DNA of 64,000 nucleotides, taken from Splendidivirga corallicola (GTDB lineage: Bacteria; Bacteroidota; Bacteroidia; Cytophagales; Cyclobacteriaceae). A program made the translations under genes and the position numbers. Position 1 is the stretch's first letter. Each line of letters begins with the position of its first letter. This document shows, in pieces, positions 16,761 to 26,599 of this stretch. The notes under the pieces are model-generated. The model saw only the letters and a program-made list of their open reading frames with translations. It searched no databases and had not been told where the DNA came from. The stretch spans positions 837,559-901,558 of the forward strand of contig JAUJEA010000001.1 in NCBI GenBank assembly GCA_030442035.1, written 5' to 3'.

Positions 16761-19700
16761 ATGAAATTAAAATCTTTCAGTCTGTCGAGACTGAGAGAGT
16801 TTCTCTTTTCCAGGAAGAAAAATGGTCCTGCGACCAATTTAAAAAGAAGGGATGTTATTAAAGCGTTGGGGGTTTCCCTGGTAATTGTTGATCCTCTTAC
16901 CCAAACCATAGTTAAAGCCGCTCATAAAATTGATGTAGATACTTTCGGAGATCTGCTGGCAGATGATTTAATCGCTGTAGATCTATTACGTCCGGATGAT
17001 CTGCTCAAGTTGAGAATTGTATTTCACAACTGTAAATTTCAAAAAAAGGAACAAACAACTTTTGTAGTAAAGAAAAAACCTAAAAAAGCTGGTTTTATGG
17101 TGGTCAATCTTCCTTCTCAGCATACCTTGGAAGAAGCCTATAGCGAAAATGCCAGCAACATCAAATTACCCGCAAAATTCATCAGAGCGGGATCAAGCCG
17201 ATTGGTATATGAGCTGCCGATGGAATTCGAAGGGATCCCATTGACCATGGAAAAGCTGTTGGATTGGTCTGGTTATACCCTAAAGGTGAATTACCGTGCA
17301 AGGGCTATAGAACCTTTGATCATGAAGTTGGTAACCCCCTTTACCAAAAAGTCAAAAACGATTTTGAAAGGTTCCAAAATTCTGCAAAACTATATTCCCA
17401 ATGAGTCCAAAGAACTAGCCAATCGCCGATTAAATTTATCACCCAACCCAAAATACAAACTTCAGCAAACAACATTATACGATCAGGATCGCATAAGAAG
17501 GATTACGCCAAGCGATAATCTGCAACAAGCCGATCCCAAAGTAACAAGAGCGGTCAACCGCAAAGCGCTGTTGAAAGTAGCGACGGCAGGCAAATTGGAA
17601 ACATCAATTGAAGCACCTGCCAGGTTGTTTATTTCTCCTAATCAGCTGAATGATTTTGTGCACACAAAGGGGATAAAACCAAAATTGGTAGCTTATTCCT
17701 ATCCGAAAGGTGATATTAACAAACTTGGCAAAAGTAATAACCTGGATGCCCAGGAAGGTAATGTTGTGGAACTTTGGCATACCCGGATGGGTGTGAAACT
17801 GAAAAACGGTCAGGTTAGTGAACAAGGTTTTGATGGATATAGAACAATCAGAGCACTCTGGAGTACTGACCATAATCAAAAGAATATTGATCATCCTTTC
17901 AAGGCCTCACTTGACAGTCGTGACAGGTATTTTCTGGTACATGAAACCTCCGATTTCAATATAAAAGGGTATACACCAAGACCGGTGCAAGCAAAAAAAC
18001 TAATGCTTACGGCTCTTGGTGCCTGGATTGATTTTTATGGTAACTTTGATTATCCGGATCGCGTGGGAAAAGGCCTGGATCTACTACAGTGGGAGCATCG
18101 ATCTACCTTGGGGAGAGATCATTATGTAAAAGTGGTTGAAGCCGGATTCCTCTATCCTTTTGGACATAAAGCTTCTTTAGTCAAGATTACCGAAAGAAAA
18201 TTTGACAAATCAAAAACAGCTGTCAATCGCAAGCGTATGTTCGTGGTGGTTATGGAACCTGAAAAACTTTATGCAGCGAGAGATAATCAAAACAACTTTG
18301 TCCCCTTTCCATTCCAGTCGGTCAAAATAAATACTTCCAGGACCCCAAATCTTGACGATCCGCAAAATCTCAAAAATCTGGGAGCCAATTACAATTTCTG
18401 GTTGATGGTTGGAGGGCAGCCATTCCTTTTTAATATCGAAAATACAGACAAGGAAGGGCAAACTACGCAAATGCAGATACCCATGATCTTTGTCAGTGAA
18501 ACGGCAGCATTTGATACAAGTAAAATGCAACAGATCAATGGGCTTTATAATTTTGAGGCTCAAAAAACTTCTGCCAGTGCCAGCGGCCAGGTGATTGCCT
18601 ATGCAGAAAGTCTTGTTCCCGGAGACACCAATCTGATCACTGAAAACATGCGTTTTGGTGCCATCAAGTTTAACAGTGGTAAACAAAACAGGGTCAAGTT
18701 CCATCCAACTATGGCATCCGCTCAGGTGCAGGTAAAGGTCATTGAAGAGCTGACCGGTGATAAAAGTCCTGTGGCTGTTCGATTATATGATGACGAAAAC
18801 GATGCGGGTGTTTTTATTGAGGTCATTGCCAATAAGATGCTTGATTTTAATGGTGGCACAGACAAAGCCGGCGGCATCATGAACCCAAATACTTCTATCC
18901 GCGCTTTATCGAAATTGCAGGGAGCAGTAGGTGGAGAAATTGATAAAATGGCCAATCTGGATTTTGATCCCGAAGCCTTCTTCAATGAAAATGCATCCCT
19001 TGGTGGTGCTGCGAAATTATTTGGGGTTATTCCAATTTTTGAGCTGTTATTTGGAAATATCAATATAACCAACGAAAGTGCAGATCTAACCAATACCCTC
19101 AATGGCTTTAAAGGTGAATTAGAAGATATCCAGGCACAGATCCAAGCCAAAAAGGAAGCTTTGGAAGATGCTGCAGATGCTGCAAAAGCTGAATTACAAC
19201 AAGCCATAAATCAATTGACCGGTGAACTCAATGATATCAGGAATCAGTTACAGGATACTTTAGATAATCACGTACCTAAGATCCCCGGACTGAAGATGTA
19301 TAAAACAGATCAGGCCGTAGTGGTGGAATACAAATGGCTGCCAGAGCTTGAGAAGGAAAAAGATCTGTTCAATATCCTCAAGTTCAAAGTGAACGGAGAT
19401 CCCAAGAATGCCATGCAAATAGGCTCAAAATTAGTGAGGCCTTTTGACCCTGATCAGGGAACACAAATGAGCGTGGAATCACGTTTGGATGACTTCAGTG
19501 TTGAAATCGCCAATATCATTGGGGTTAATTTTGAATTCATACGTTTCGGTTCGGGTTCCGGGAAAAAAGCAGATGTAAAAGTAAAATTGGATCAACAGGA
19601 GGCAATTATCTTCCTGGGTCCTTTGGCTTTTGTGAATAATCTTCAAAACATCATACCAGGTGATGGATTTGCCGAAGGACCTTATATCAATCTTCAACCA

Positions 19701-20339
19701 ACCGGCATCAAAGCAGGATATGAGTTAGGAATTCCTAGTGTTGAAGTGGGTATGTTGAGCATTGCCAATATTACGCTTGGTGCTTATGTACGACTTCCGT
19801 TTACAGGAGCACCTCTAACCATTGGTTTCAACTTCTGTCGCAGAGAAAATCCATTTTTATTAACGATCTCATGTTTCGGAGGAGGTGGATTTTTTGCATT
19901 GGAGAGTTCCATCAAAGGTCTGGTGATGGTAGAAGCGGCATTTGAATTTGGCGCTGCTCTGTCATTCGATATTGGTGTGGCCAGCGGTGGGGTTTCTGTG
20001 ATGGGAGGCTTTTATTTTAAAATGGAAGTTGTTGAAGAGGACCATACGGTTACCCAGCTCACCGGTTATATAAGACTTAATGGATCATTGAGCATTTTAG
20101 GGTTGATCACACTCGCAATAGAGTTTTACCTGGCGTTGACCTACCTCATTGAAAGTGGCAAGGCCGGTAAATTATACGGAGAAGCTACAGTCAAAGTAAA
20201 AGTAGAGATACTCTTTTTTAGTAAGTCGGTTTCAATGACTGTCAGAAGAACCTTAAAAGGTGCGGATGCGGATCCGACTTTCGCACAAATGATTGAAGAA
20301 TCAGATTGGTTGGCATATTGTGAGGCTTTTGCCTCTTAA
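16761..20339 (+). CDS. giant protein 1 of unknown function, Tat-like N-terminus
   Basis: This 1192-residue protein matches no family I can name. The N-terminus has KRRDVIKALG at about 28-37 followed by a modest hydrophobic stretch, a twin-arginine-like motif. Around residues 338-500 lies a Trp/His-rich block (ELWHTRMG, LGAWIDFYGNF, WEHRSTLGRDHYVKVVEAG, FLYPFGHKASLVKITERK) that looks like a conserved core. A strong coiled coil covers about 777-840 (KGELEDIQAQIQAKKEALED). The last 200 residues are Gly-rich and made of alternating polar/apolar strands (GAYVRLPF, CFGGGGFFALESS, GGVSVMGGFYFKM), as in beta-barrel or beta-solenoid proteins. The gene is followed after 118 bp by the second giant gene, with a REP-like element between. 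Confidence 0.75.
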   Translation: MKLKSFSLSRLREFLFSRKKNGPATNLKRRDVIKALGVSLVIVDPLTQTIVKAAHKIDVDTFGDLLADDLIAVDLLRPDDLLKLRIVFHNCKFQKKEQTTFVVKKKPKKAGFMVVNLPSQHTLEEAYSENASNIKLPAKFIRAGSSRLVYELPMEFEGIPLTMEKLLDWSGYTLKVNYRARAIEPLIMKLVTPFTKKSKTILKGSKILQNYIPNESKELANRRLNLSPNPKYKLQQTTLYDQDRIRRITPSDNLQQADPKVTRAVNRKALLKVATAGKLETSIEAPARLFISPNQLNDFVHTKGIKPKLVAYSYPKGDINKLGKSNNLDAQEGNVVELWHTRMGVKLKNGQVSEQGFDGYRTIRALWSTDHNQKNIDHPFKASLDSRDRYFLVHETSDFNIKGYTPRPVQAKKLMLTALGAWIDFYGNFDYPDRVGKGLDLLQWEHRSTLGRDHYVKVVEAGFLYPFGHKASLVKITERKFDKSKTAVNRKRMFVVVMEPEKLYAARDNQNNFVPFPFQSVKINTSRTPNLDDPQNLKNLGANYNFWLMVGGQPFLFNIENTDKEGQTTQMQIPMIFVSETAAFDTSKMQQINGLYNFEAQKTSASASGQVIAYAESLVPGDTNLITENMRFGAIKFNSGKQNRVKFHPTMASAQVQVKVIEELTGDKSPVAVRLYDDENDAGVFIEVIANKMLDFNGGTDKAGGIMNPNTSIRALSKLQGAVGGEIDKMANLDFDPEAFFNENASLGGAAKLFGVIPIFELLFGNINITNESADLTNTLNGFKGELEDIQAQIQAKKEALEDAADAAKAELQQAINQLTGELNDIRNQLQDTLDNHVPKIPGLKMYKTDQAVVVEYKWLPELEKEKDLFNILKFKVNGDPKNAMQIGSKLVRPFDPDQGTQMSVESRLDDFSVEIANIIGVNFEFIRFGSGSGKKADVKVKLDQQEAIIFLGPLAFVNNLQNIIPGDGFAEGPYINLQPTGIKAGYELGIPSVEVGMLSIANITLGAYVRLPFTGAPLTIGFNFCRRENPFLLTISCFGGGGFFALESSIKGLVMVEAAFEFGAALSFDIGVASGGVSVMGGFYFKMEVVEEDHTVTQLTGYIRLNGSLSILGLITLAIEFYLALTYLIESGKAGKLYGEATVKVKVEILFFSKSVSMTVRRTLKGADADPTFAQMIEESDWLAYCEAFAS

Positions 20340-20347
20340 AACACACT

Positions 20348-20429
20348 CGCGCCCATTTTCAATGGGTGTGCGATCTAAAAGTGCATTTAAAAATGCACAA
20401 TAGATAGGCACGCTTTATAAAAGCGCGCC
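20348..20429. repeat. REP-like palindromic element (three hairpins)
   Basis: A symmetrical element. The GC-rich hairpin at 20348-20370 is followed by ATCTA, then the AT-rich hairpin GTGCATTTAAAAATGCAC at 20381-20398, then TAGAT, then a second GC-rich hairpin in opposite orientation at 20407-20429. The hairpins and the TAGAT spacer match the copies around the RAYT gene. It could also affect the mRNA joining the two giant genes. Confidence 0.75.
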
Positions 20430-20457
20430 AGTTTTAGATTATTTAAAATAAAATTTA

Positions 20458-23400
20458 ATGAAGCAAACTTTAATTTTTACTGCTTTACCCCATCAAAAAG
20501 TTGAAGAAGGTGGTCAAACATTTTTGAGAGTTTCCGTTGCTATATCTATTCGCCTGGAGCCAGACAACAACAATGCAACACTTTTTGATTTTCAGGAGAT
20601 GCTTATTTGGCCTGAAAAAATCTTGCAGGGACAATATTTTTTCCGATTCAAGAATGGGTTGGATATAGAAGCTCAATTACTTTCCAACAAAATAGATGCT
20701 TCCCTCTGGCATGCATTGATGCATGACAAAATAAAAGTCAAAGGCTTCGACAACCCGGATTTTACCAAATACCGGATCCATAGTTATCCCGTTAGTCATG
20801 TTAATGATTTTGTGTTGACCAATTATCAAAAGTTTGCCATATCCAATCCTACCAAACTTCTTGATACGGCCGAATTCATAGATGAAAATGGACTTGCCTC
20901 AATTTCAAGATATCGGCCATTGCAACAAAAAGATTACGAAAAACTAAAGCAAACTGCAAGGCGAACGGAAATTAAGGAAGGGGAAGTAATTAGAAAGGAC
21001 GAGTCAACAGAGAAACGATTTGATGCGCTTTTAAGAAATAGAAAATTCCTTCCTTATCAGTCGGCTTCTCAACCAAAAATGGATTTTGTGCAACTTAGAG
21101 ATTTTCATAACGTCAACAGGGAAGGAAGGAAAACACCACTGGCTAAGATACAAAAACCGGAATTTGAGTTTCATGATATCCTATCTGTGGTTAGCAGCTA
21201 TCCTCAAATTCAGCGAAAAATGGCACTGGTATTGGATTTTCAAATTCCACTACAGGGAAACATTCCTAATGAAGGTTTCATGAACCTTGTTCCAAAAAAT
21301 CTGGATTGGGACATAAACACAGATATATCTTGTCCAAAAACAGCCTTTAAGGTCACCAAGAAGGGATTTTATGTCAGGTCAAAGGGTAATGCAAGCAATA
21401 TAGATCATGGATTACTTAAGATCAACACACCCGCTTTTACTGTATTTCAGGTAGATGCCGATGGTGCAGCACTAAAGCTCAACAACCTGGTGGAAAACAA
21501 GATCATTGAAGATATTAAATTCAAAGTAGTCAATATCAATGTAAGCGGCAGCAAAACCTTGAAGGCAAAACACTTGCCCGATGAAACACCTGAAGAAGCA
21601 GGATTACCGGCACTACGATCGGCAGGTATAGCTATTGCGAAAAATGGGTTGTCAGAACACCTCCACCTCAAATTCCAACAAGTAAATAATCTGAATGCAA
21701 AGCTTTTAAATCAGAATAAGCTGGATAATAATCTTAAGATCATTTTACCCGATGATCAGGACGCCTTGTACGCCGACGATACTACACAAGGCTATCGCAT
21801 GGATGTTGCTTATAGCGATGATCCGGAAAAATGGTATTCACTGCATTGGAAGCAGGATCAATTCACTTATTTTGATAAAAACAATAATGCTTCGGAAATA
21901 ACCGGAATTGATCCGGACGAGGGCTTTGTACAGCTCGGAGCAGCTGAAGATACGGAATCGGCCGAAGATATATTTGTTGGTGAGGTTATGTGCCGGTGGG
22001 AAGGCTGGAGTCTCTCCGTAAGAAAACCAGGTTATGCCATCAACGAGGAAGATGATTCACATGATCGTGATTATGTTAACACGGATAAGCAAGTAGAACA
22101 AAAGAAATATCAACTTGATCAGGATCTTGAATTCAAGCTCAATGCCATCCCATCGATTGTAAAGGGCACATTGCCGAAGCTGCGCTATGGCCAGGAATAT
22201 ATGCTCAGGGTAAGAACAGTAGATTTAGCTGGTAACAGCATTGGCTTGGAACAACAGGCTGAAGATCCGAAAAAAACAGTTATTCGCAGCTTTAAGTATT
22301 TAAGGTATGAACCGACCGCCAATCCTATTTTATTGTTGGGAAATGAATTGAAAGATGGTGAGGCACTGGAACATGTTGTTGTGCGAAGTAATTATAATCT
22401 TTCAACCAGTGAGTATGAAGAAAGATACAAATCAAATGACCAAAAATTCGAAGACAATGCCCAACGATATTTACTGCCTCCACGCCATGGTCAATTAATG
22501 GCGGAATGCCATGGAAAATTTGACAAAGCACTTGGAAGTAATCCCGAGGTCGCAAAGACTATGTACCAGCTAATTACTTCAAAAGAAGGACTCTATGAAA
22601 AAATGCCGGATGGAAAAGACAAGGTATATAAAGAAAATGAAGTAGAGATCATTTATTTACCTGATCCAATGGGTGCCGGTGTAAGCCTGTTCCTTGCCGA
22701 AGGTTATAATGACACACATACACAGAGTTTCCGCCCAAGGCTCTTCAGCTTCTTTACCAATGATGAAATTACGGGAGGAAATACAAACATCAATATTCCT
22801 GAAAATGACTGGTACAAAGGAAAATATGTAAAAATCAGATTGGTCGAAGGATCTCTTGATGCACAATGGAACGCTGGCCAGAGAACTATCACCGTTTCAA
22901 TGCCCAAGGGTCAAAGAACAAAACTTAAGTTCAGTACCTGGTGGCGTGCCGATGATATTAAAGCGTTTTCAGCAGTATGGAGCTTATTAGCTCAAAAGAA
23001 GCCAGGAGGCTTGAAAGAGTTGGAGAAATTGGCCGCTGCTGGTAAACATTGGATGATAAGTCCTGGAAGAGAACTGGAACTTGTACACGCTGTTCAACAA
23101 CCTGTCGAAGCTCCCGAAATACTAGAAATTATGGCCGATCGTAATTACGACCAAACCTCAGCATGGATCAACAGTCGATTTAAAATGCATGGCTTCAGTA
23201 CTTTAAAAATAGATTTTAAATCTAAATGGAAAGAAGTCCGGGATCTACCACATCATGTGGAGCCCGAATGGTATGACCGAACAGGTGAGATCGATGATAT
23301 TCAAATTGAATACCATGACAAAGAACGACAAAAAGGAATTTTTCCTCAAAAACAACAGAATAAACCAAAGAAAAAGACAGGAGAACAAAAAATCCTGGTG

Positions 23401-24591
23401 CAAGCCATCAACTTGAAGGATATGGCCTTAAGCCAGGATTTTGGAGACACTAAACATCGCATGGTTGATTATAAACCTGTGGGTACAAGCCGATACCAAG
23501 AGTATTTTGATAAACTGATTCAGCAGGTTAATGTACCGGTTACCAGAGATGGAACTTATTATGAAAAAGTTATCATACCCAGCTCAGCGCGCCCTTCACT
23601 GCCTGAGATAGATTACGTTATCCCTACTTTTGAATGGAGAAAGAAAAAATCAGGTAACACTTATCGCCACAGGCGACTTGGAGGTGGACTTAGAATATAT
23701 TTGAAAAGACCATGGTTCTCATCAGGAGAAAATGAGAAACTAGGTGTTGTACTAGAGGGTTCAGGTCCTATCAATAAAAAGGTAGCAGCCAACATTCAGG
23801 GGGCAACGGTAAATTATAATCGATTAGTAACACAATGGGGGGTTGATCCCATTAAACTCTCTTATCCCTCCGGACGTACTGGTCCCAGAACCAATGATTT
23901 CAGATATTCTCCGCATATTGATAAAGGAGTATCCTATCCGGGAAGAGAAAATTATAAAGTTGATGTTGCCGCTTATACCGTAGATTTTGATCGGGAAAGA
24001 AAGTTGTGGTACGCAGACATCGCCATCCAGCATGAACAAATGTATTTTCCTTTCATAAAGTTGGCACTCGCACGATATCAGCAACATTCTGTGAGAAAGC
24101 AGGGTAAGGATGTATGTCTGTCAGAAGTGGTTTTTCCTGACTTTGTCCAGCTTGTACCTGAAAGAATTACAACCGTGGATTTTAAGAAGGATGATAACAA
24201 TGCCAAATTTACGATTACCATTCAGGGCATGATGTCATTGTTAAAACTTTCTCCAACTAATTATTTTGTGATTACCTTTTTAGCCCCGGACCTTGCGCAA
24301 CCACAACGGCTAATCATAGATGATGATACCAATGATAAAAAACTTACCGATGAAAAAGTGACAATTACTTTAACATCCAAGCATATTCAAAACAACTTTT
24401 TTACACTTTCCAAAGAATTTAAACTTCCCAAAAAATATAAAAAAGATCCGTTTATCATTGTGATTGAAGAATACGAACGTGGAACCAAATCTTCTAAAAA
24501 GTCCTTTGTTGCAGCAAAGGCCGGTAATGTGGAAGAAAATCAACCTCGATTGGTTTTTGCGGATCGATTTGATATTAATGCTAAAGAGTAA
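20458..24591 (+). CDS. giant protein 2 of unknown function
   Basis: A 1377-residue protein with no signal peptide and no recognised domain. Ordered blocks look like conserved cores. These are VGEVMCRWEGWSLSVRKPG near 505-525, YGQEYMLRVRTVDLAGNSIG near 580-600 (fibronectin-like strand pattern), FKYLRYEPTANPILLLG near 612-628, LEHVVVRSN near 640, and RRLGGGLRIYLKRPWFSSGE near 1075-1095. The composition is soluble and beta-rich, with many aromatic residues. It directly follows giant protein 1, so the two probably act together, perhaps as a secreted or particle-like assembly. That is inferred only from gene order. The start ATG is the first in the frame. Confidence 0.75.
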   Translation: MKQTLIFTALPHQKVEEGGQTFLRVSVAISIRLEPDNNNATLFDFQEMLIWPEKILQGQYFFRFKNGLDIEAQLLSNKIDASLWHALMHDKIKVKGFDNPDFTKYRIHSYPVSHVNDFVLTNYQKFAISNPTKLLDTAEFIDENGLASISRYRPLQQKDYEKLKQTARRTEIKEGEVIRKDESTEKRFDALLRNRKFLPYQSASQPKMDFVQLRDFHNVNREGRKTPLAKIQKPEFEFHDILSVVSSYPQIQRKMALVLDFQIPLQGNIPNEGFMNLVPKNLDWDINTDISCPKTAFKVTKKGFYVRSKGNASNIDHGLLKINTPAFTVFQVDADGAALKLNNLVENKIIEDIKFKVVNINVSGSKTLKAKHLPDETPEEAGLPALRSAGIAIAKNGLSEHLHLKFQQVNNLNAKLLNQNKLDNNLKIILPDDQDALYADDTTQGYRMDVAYSDDPEKWYSLHWKQDQFTYFDKNNNASEITGIDPDEGFVQLGAAEDTESAEDIFVGEVMCRWEGWSLSVRKPGYAINEEDDSHDRDYVNTDKQVEQKKYQLDQDLEFKLNAIPSIVKGTLPKLRYGQEYMLRVRTVDLAGNSIGLEQQAEDPKKTVIRSFKYLRYEPTANPILLLGNELKDGEALEHVVVRSNYNLSTSEYEERYKSNDQKFEDNAQRYLLPPRHGQLMAECHGKFDKALGSNPEVAKTMYQLITSKEGLYEKMPDGKDKVYKENEVEIIYLPDPMGAGVSLFLAEGYNDTHTQSFRPRLFSFFTNDEITGGNTNINIPENDWYKGKYVKIRLVEGSLDAQWNAGQRTITVSMPKGQRTKLKFSTWWRADDIKAFSAVWSLLAQKKPGGLKELEKLAAAGKHWMISPGRELELVHAVQQPVEAPEILEIMADRNYDQTSAWINSRFKMHGFSTLKIDFKSKWKEVRDLPHHVEPEWYDRTGEIDDIQIEYHDKERQKGIFPQKQQNKPKKKTGEQKILVQAINLKDMALSQDFGDTKHRMVDYKPVGTSRYQEYFDKLIQQVNVPVTRDGTYYEKVIIPSSARPSLPEIDYVIPTFEWRKKKSGNTYRHRRLGGGLRIYLKRPWFSSGENEKLGVVLEGSGPINKKVAANIQGATVNYNRLVTQWGVDPIKLSYPSGRTGPRTNDFRYSPHIDKGVSYPGRENYKVDVAAYTVDFDRERKLWYADIAIQHEQMYFPFIKLALARYQQHSVRKQGKDVCLSEVVFPDFVQLVPERITTVDFKKDDNNAKFTITIQGMMSLLKLSPTNYFVITFLAPDLAQPQRLIIDDDTNDKKLTDEKVTITLTSKHIQNNFFTLSKEFKLPKKYKKDPFIIVIEEYERGTKSSKKSFVAAKAGNVEENQPRLVFADRFDINAKE

Positions 24592-24599
24592 ATTGGGTT

Positions 24600-24720
24600 G
24601 CATTTGAAATGCGATTGTAGATGGACACTCATTGGAAATGAGCGCCAGATGTTTAAGATTAAAAAATAATTGCGCGCTTTTGTAAAGCGTGCCTATCTAC
24701 TTGTGCATTTATAATGTACA
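24600..24720. repeat. REP-like inverted pair upstream of the RAYT gene
   Basis: AT-rich hairpin GCATTTGAAATGC (24600-24612), TAGAT, then a GC-containing hairpin around ACTCATTGGAAATGAG (24624-24646) form one unit. After 25 bases comes the same unit inverted: hairpin 24672-24692 (GCGCGCTTT/AAAGCGTGC), ATCTA, then hairpin TGTGCATT/AATGTACA (24702-24720). This is a head-to-head BIME-like pair. Confidence 0.8.
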
Positions 24721-24755
24721 TCCCTATATTTATATTTTAAATTACTAAACCAGCT

Positions 24756-25304
24756 ATGTCTAAAAAATACAAAGCCAGAAATCCTGATGGTATTTATTTT
24801 ATTACCTCTACGGTTATCGGATGGGTAGATGTATTCATCAGAAAAGAATATTTCGATATCATCATCCAGTCGTTGAAGCATTGCCAGGAAAATAAAGGTT
24901 TAACTATTTATGCCTATGTGATTATGACTAGCCATCTACATCTAATTGTAAGTGCAGATGGAGACTATTCTTTATCAGATATCATGCGAGATTTCAAAAA
25001 ATACACTTCCAAGGCATTGGTAAAATCTATTCAGGAAATCAATGAAAGCAGGAAAGTATGGATGTTGAAAAAATTTGAGTATGAAGTAAAGAGAACTGGA
25101 AGGGGCGAATACTTCAAACTGTGGCAGGATGGCTATCATCCCATTGAATTGATCACTCCTAAACGGATGCAAAATTGTTTGGACTATATTCATAATAATC
25201 CTATTGAATCCGGTTTTGTTGATGAACCTGAAGATTATACCTACTCATCTGCAAAAAACTATTCAGGTAATAAGGCCTTATTAGATATTGTTTTTCTTAT
25301 GTGA
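24756..25304 (+). CDS. REP-associated tyrosine transposase (RAYT, IS200/Y1 family)
   Basis: A 182-residue Y1-type HUH transposase. The metal-binding HUH motif is His60-Leu-His62 (SHLHLIVS). The C-terminal YIHNNPIESGFV is the signature of the RAYT branch, near its catalytic region. The length fits a complete single-domain RAYT. REP-like hairpins stand immediately on both sides (24600-24720 and 25405-25452), which is the known arrangement for RAYTs and their REP targets. RAYTs are usually domesticated single-copy genes rather than free insertion sequences, and no target-site duplication was seen. Confidence 0.9.
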   Translation: MSKKYKARNPDGIYFITSTVIGWVDVFIRKEYFDIIIQSLKHCQENKGLTIYAYVIMTSHLHLIVSADGDYSLSDIMRDFKKYTSKALVKSIQEINESRKVWMLKKFEYEVKRTGRGEYFKLWQDGYHPIELITPKRMQNCLDYIHNNPIESGFVDEPEDYTYSSAKNYSGNKALLDIVFLM

Positions 25305-25404
25305 TTATCGGTATTGGGCCATTTTAATTCAGGAGTTACCTGCAATGACATTTTGAAATCTGTAAATAACAAGAAGGCTTCAGAAAGCGTAAGTTCAAAT
25401 AGGC

Positions 25405-25452
25405 TACATTATAAATGTAATTGTGGATGGGCACTCATTGGAAATGAGCGCC
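25405..25452 (+). repeat. REP-like element downstream of the RAYT gene
   Basis: Hairpin TACATTATAAATGTA (25405-25419), spacer with GGATGG, then hairpin 25430-25452 around CACTCATTGGAAATGAGCG. The second hairpin shares ACTCATTGGAAATGAGCGCC with the copy at 24627-24646. Confidence 0.8.
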
Positions 25453-25485
25453 AGGTCAATGCTTTTTTTAGGTTTCAAAAGCAAT

Positions 25486-26346
25486 TTAAAATTGGACGGA
25501 AAGAGAAAATCCCCGGAAGTGCGGTACAAATTTTACTGATGAGACATTCCTTTGACGAAGTTTTATTCCTTCTTTTTTGTTTTTGTATCTGTCATTAACT
25601 GTCTTCACTGCAAAGTAGCTCATCGCGCCACTTACCAGAATGTCGGATAACCAGTGGGCCCGATTATAAACCCTGGCTAATCCTGTGGCAGTACCTAAGG
25701 TGTACAAAGCAATTTTTATGGGTTTGCTCTCGATTCTTTGTGCGATGACTGAAGTTATGGTTAATGCCGAAACCATATGTCCGGATGGAAAGGAATGAAA
25801 TGCAGGCTCTCCATTGAAAGGCTTAAAAACATCATTGCCCAGACCGGCTGAAGGACGTGCCCTTCCGGTAATTGACTTTGACAAGGTTTGTATCAATGCT
25901 GTGGATGCAAGGCTACCGAATATGATCACGCCACTGTCCCGCAGGAATTCATTATCAATGGCTACACCGGTTCCATACAAAAGTGAAAATACCACAACCG
26001 CCGGACCCGGTTTTCCCATTACATCGGCAAATTGCTCAATACGCATGCGTCTGTCAGGATTATTATTTCGAGCAGCCCAATCATCAAAAGGTTGATCTAC
26101 AAATGAAATAATGACTGCACCAGCTGCTACGCCTGCGAAAGTGAGCCAATTTTTCTTTTTCCACCTTACCGGTGAGGACATCACATGAGTGAATCCATCT
26201 GCCATGTAATAGGTATCTGTTTTAAGCCTCGTCCAAACATTATCTCTGGCCTGAGCAAAAATTAGCTGAGCATTTAAGACCATAATAAACAGCATGCTCA
26301 CAAAAATTCCCACAAATCTTAATCGGGCCGTATTTTCAATGCGCAT
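25486..26346 (-). CDS. PAP2-family membrane phosphatase
   Basis: From the ATG at 26346 the protein has 286 residues and starts with a signal-like segment (FVGIFVSMLFIMVLNAQLIF). A TTG 15 codons upstream is possible but less likely. The three PAP2 motifs are present: KSITGRARP, FPSGH and ARVYNRAHWLSD (R-x5-H-x3-D, with the usual Ser replaced by Ala). Such enzymes remove phosphate from undecaprenyl pyrophosphate, phosphatidic acid or lipid A at the periplasmic face. The exact substrate cannot be told. A basic segment near the end (YKNKKEGIKLRQRN) is followed by a strand-like C-terminus ending FSLSVQF. Confidence 0.88.
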   Translation of the reverse strand: MRIENTARLRFVGIFVSMLFIMVLNAQLIFAQARDNVWTRLKTDTYYMADGFTHVMSSPVRWKKKNWLTFAGVAAGAVIISFVDQPFDDWAARNNNPDRRMRIEQFADVMGKPGPAVVVFSLLYGTGVAIDNEFLRDSGVIIFGSLASTALIQTLSKSITGRARPSAGLGNDVFKPFNGEPAFHSFPSGHMVSALTITSVIAQRIESKPIKIALYTLGTATGLARVYNRAHWLSDILVSGAMSYFAVKTVNDRYKNKKEGIKLRQRNVSSVKFVPHFRGFSLSVQF

Positions 26347-26599
26347 TTTTGATCTTTTATAATATCGTTGGTAAAATTCCACAGAAACCAAAGTTTCAAC
26401 CAGACAGTAACGATGGAATGCAGAAATAGTTTTAAATCCAAAGAAAAGATTTTAGATGGATTAATTGTGCAATGAAAAGGCGTTCATCTATCGGGTATTT
26501 TCAGAATTCTTTTGGACAAACCCTTCCTTTCGATCAATATATCGACGTTCGAAGTAAAGTACTAGAGAGCCAAGATTTACATTTCCTGTGCAAAGCGAT

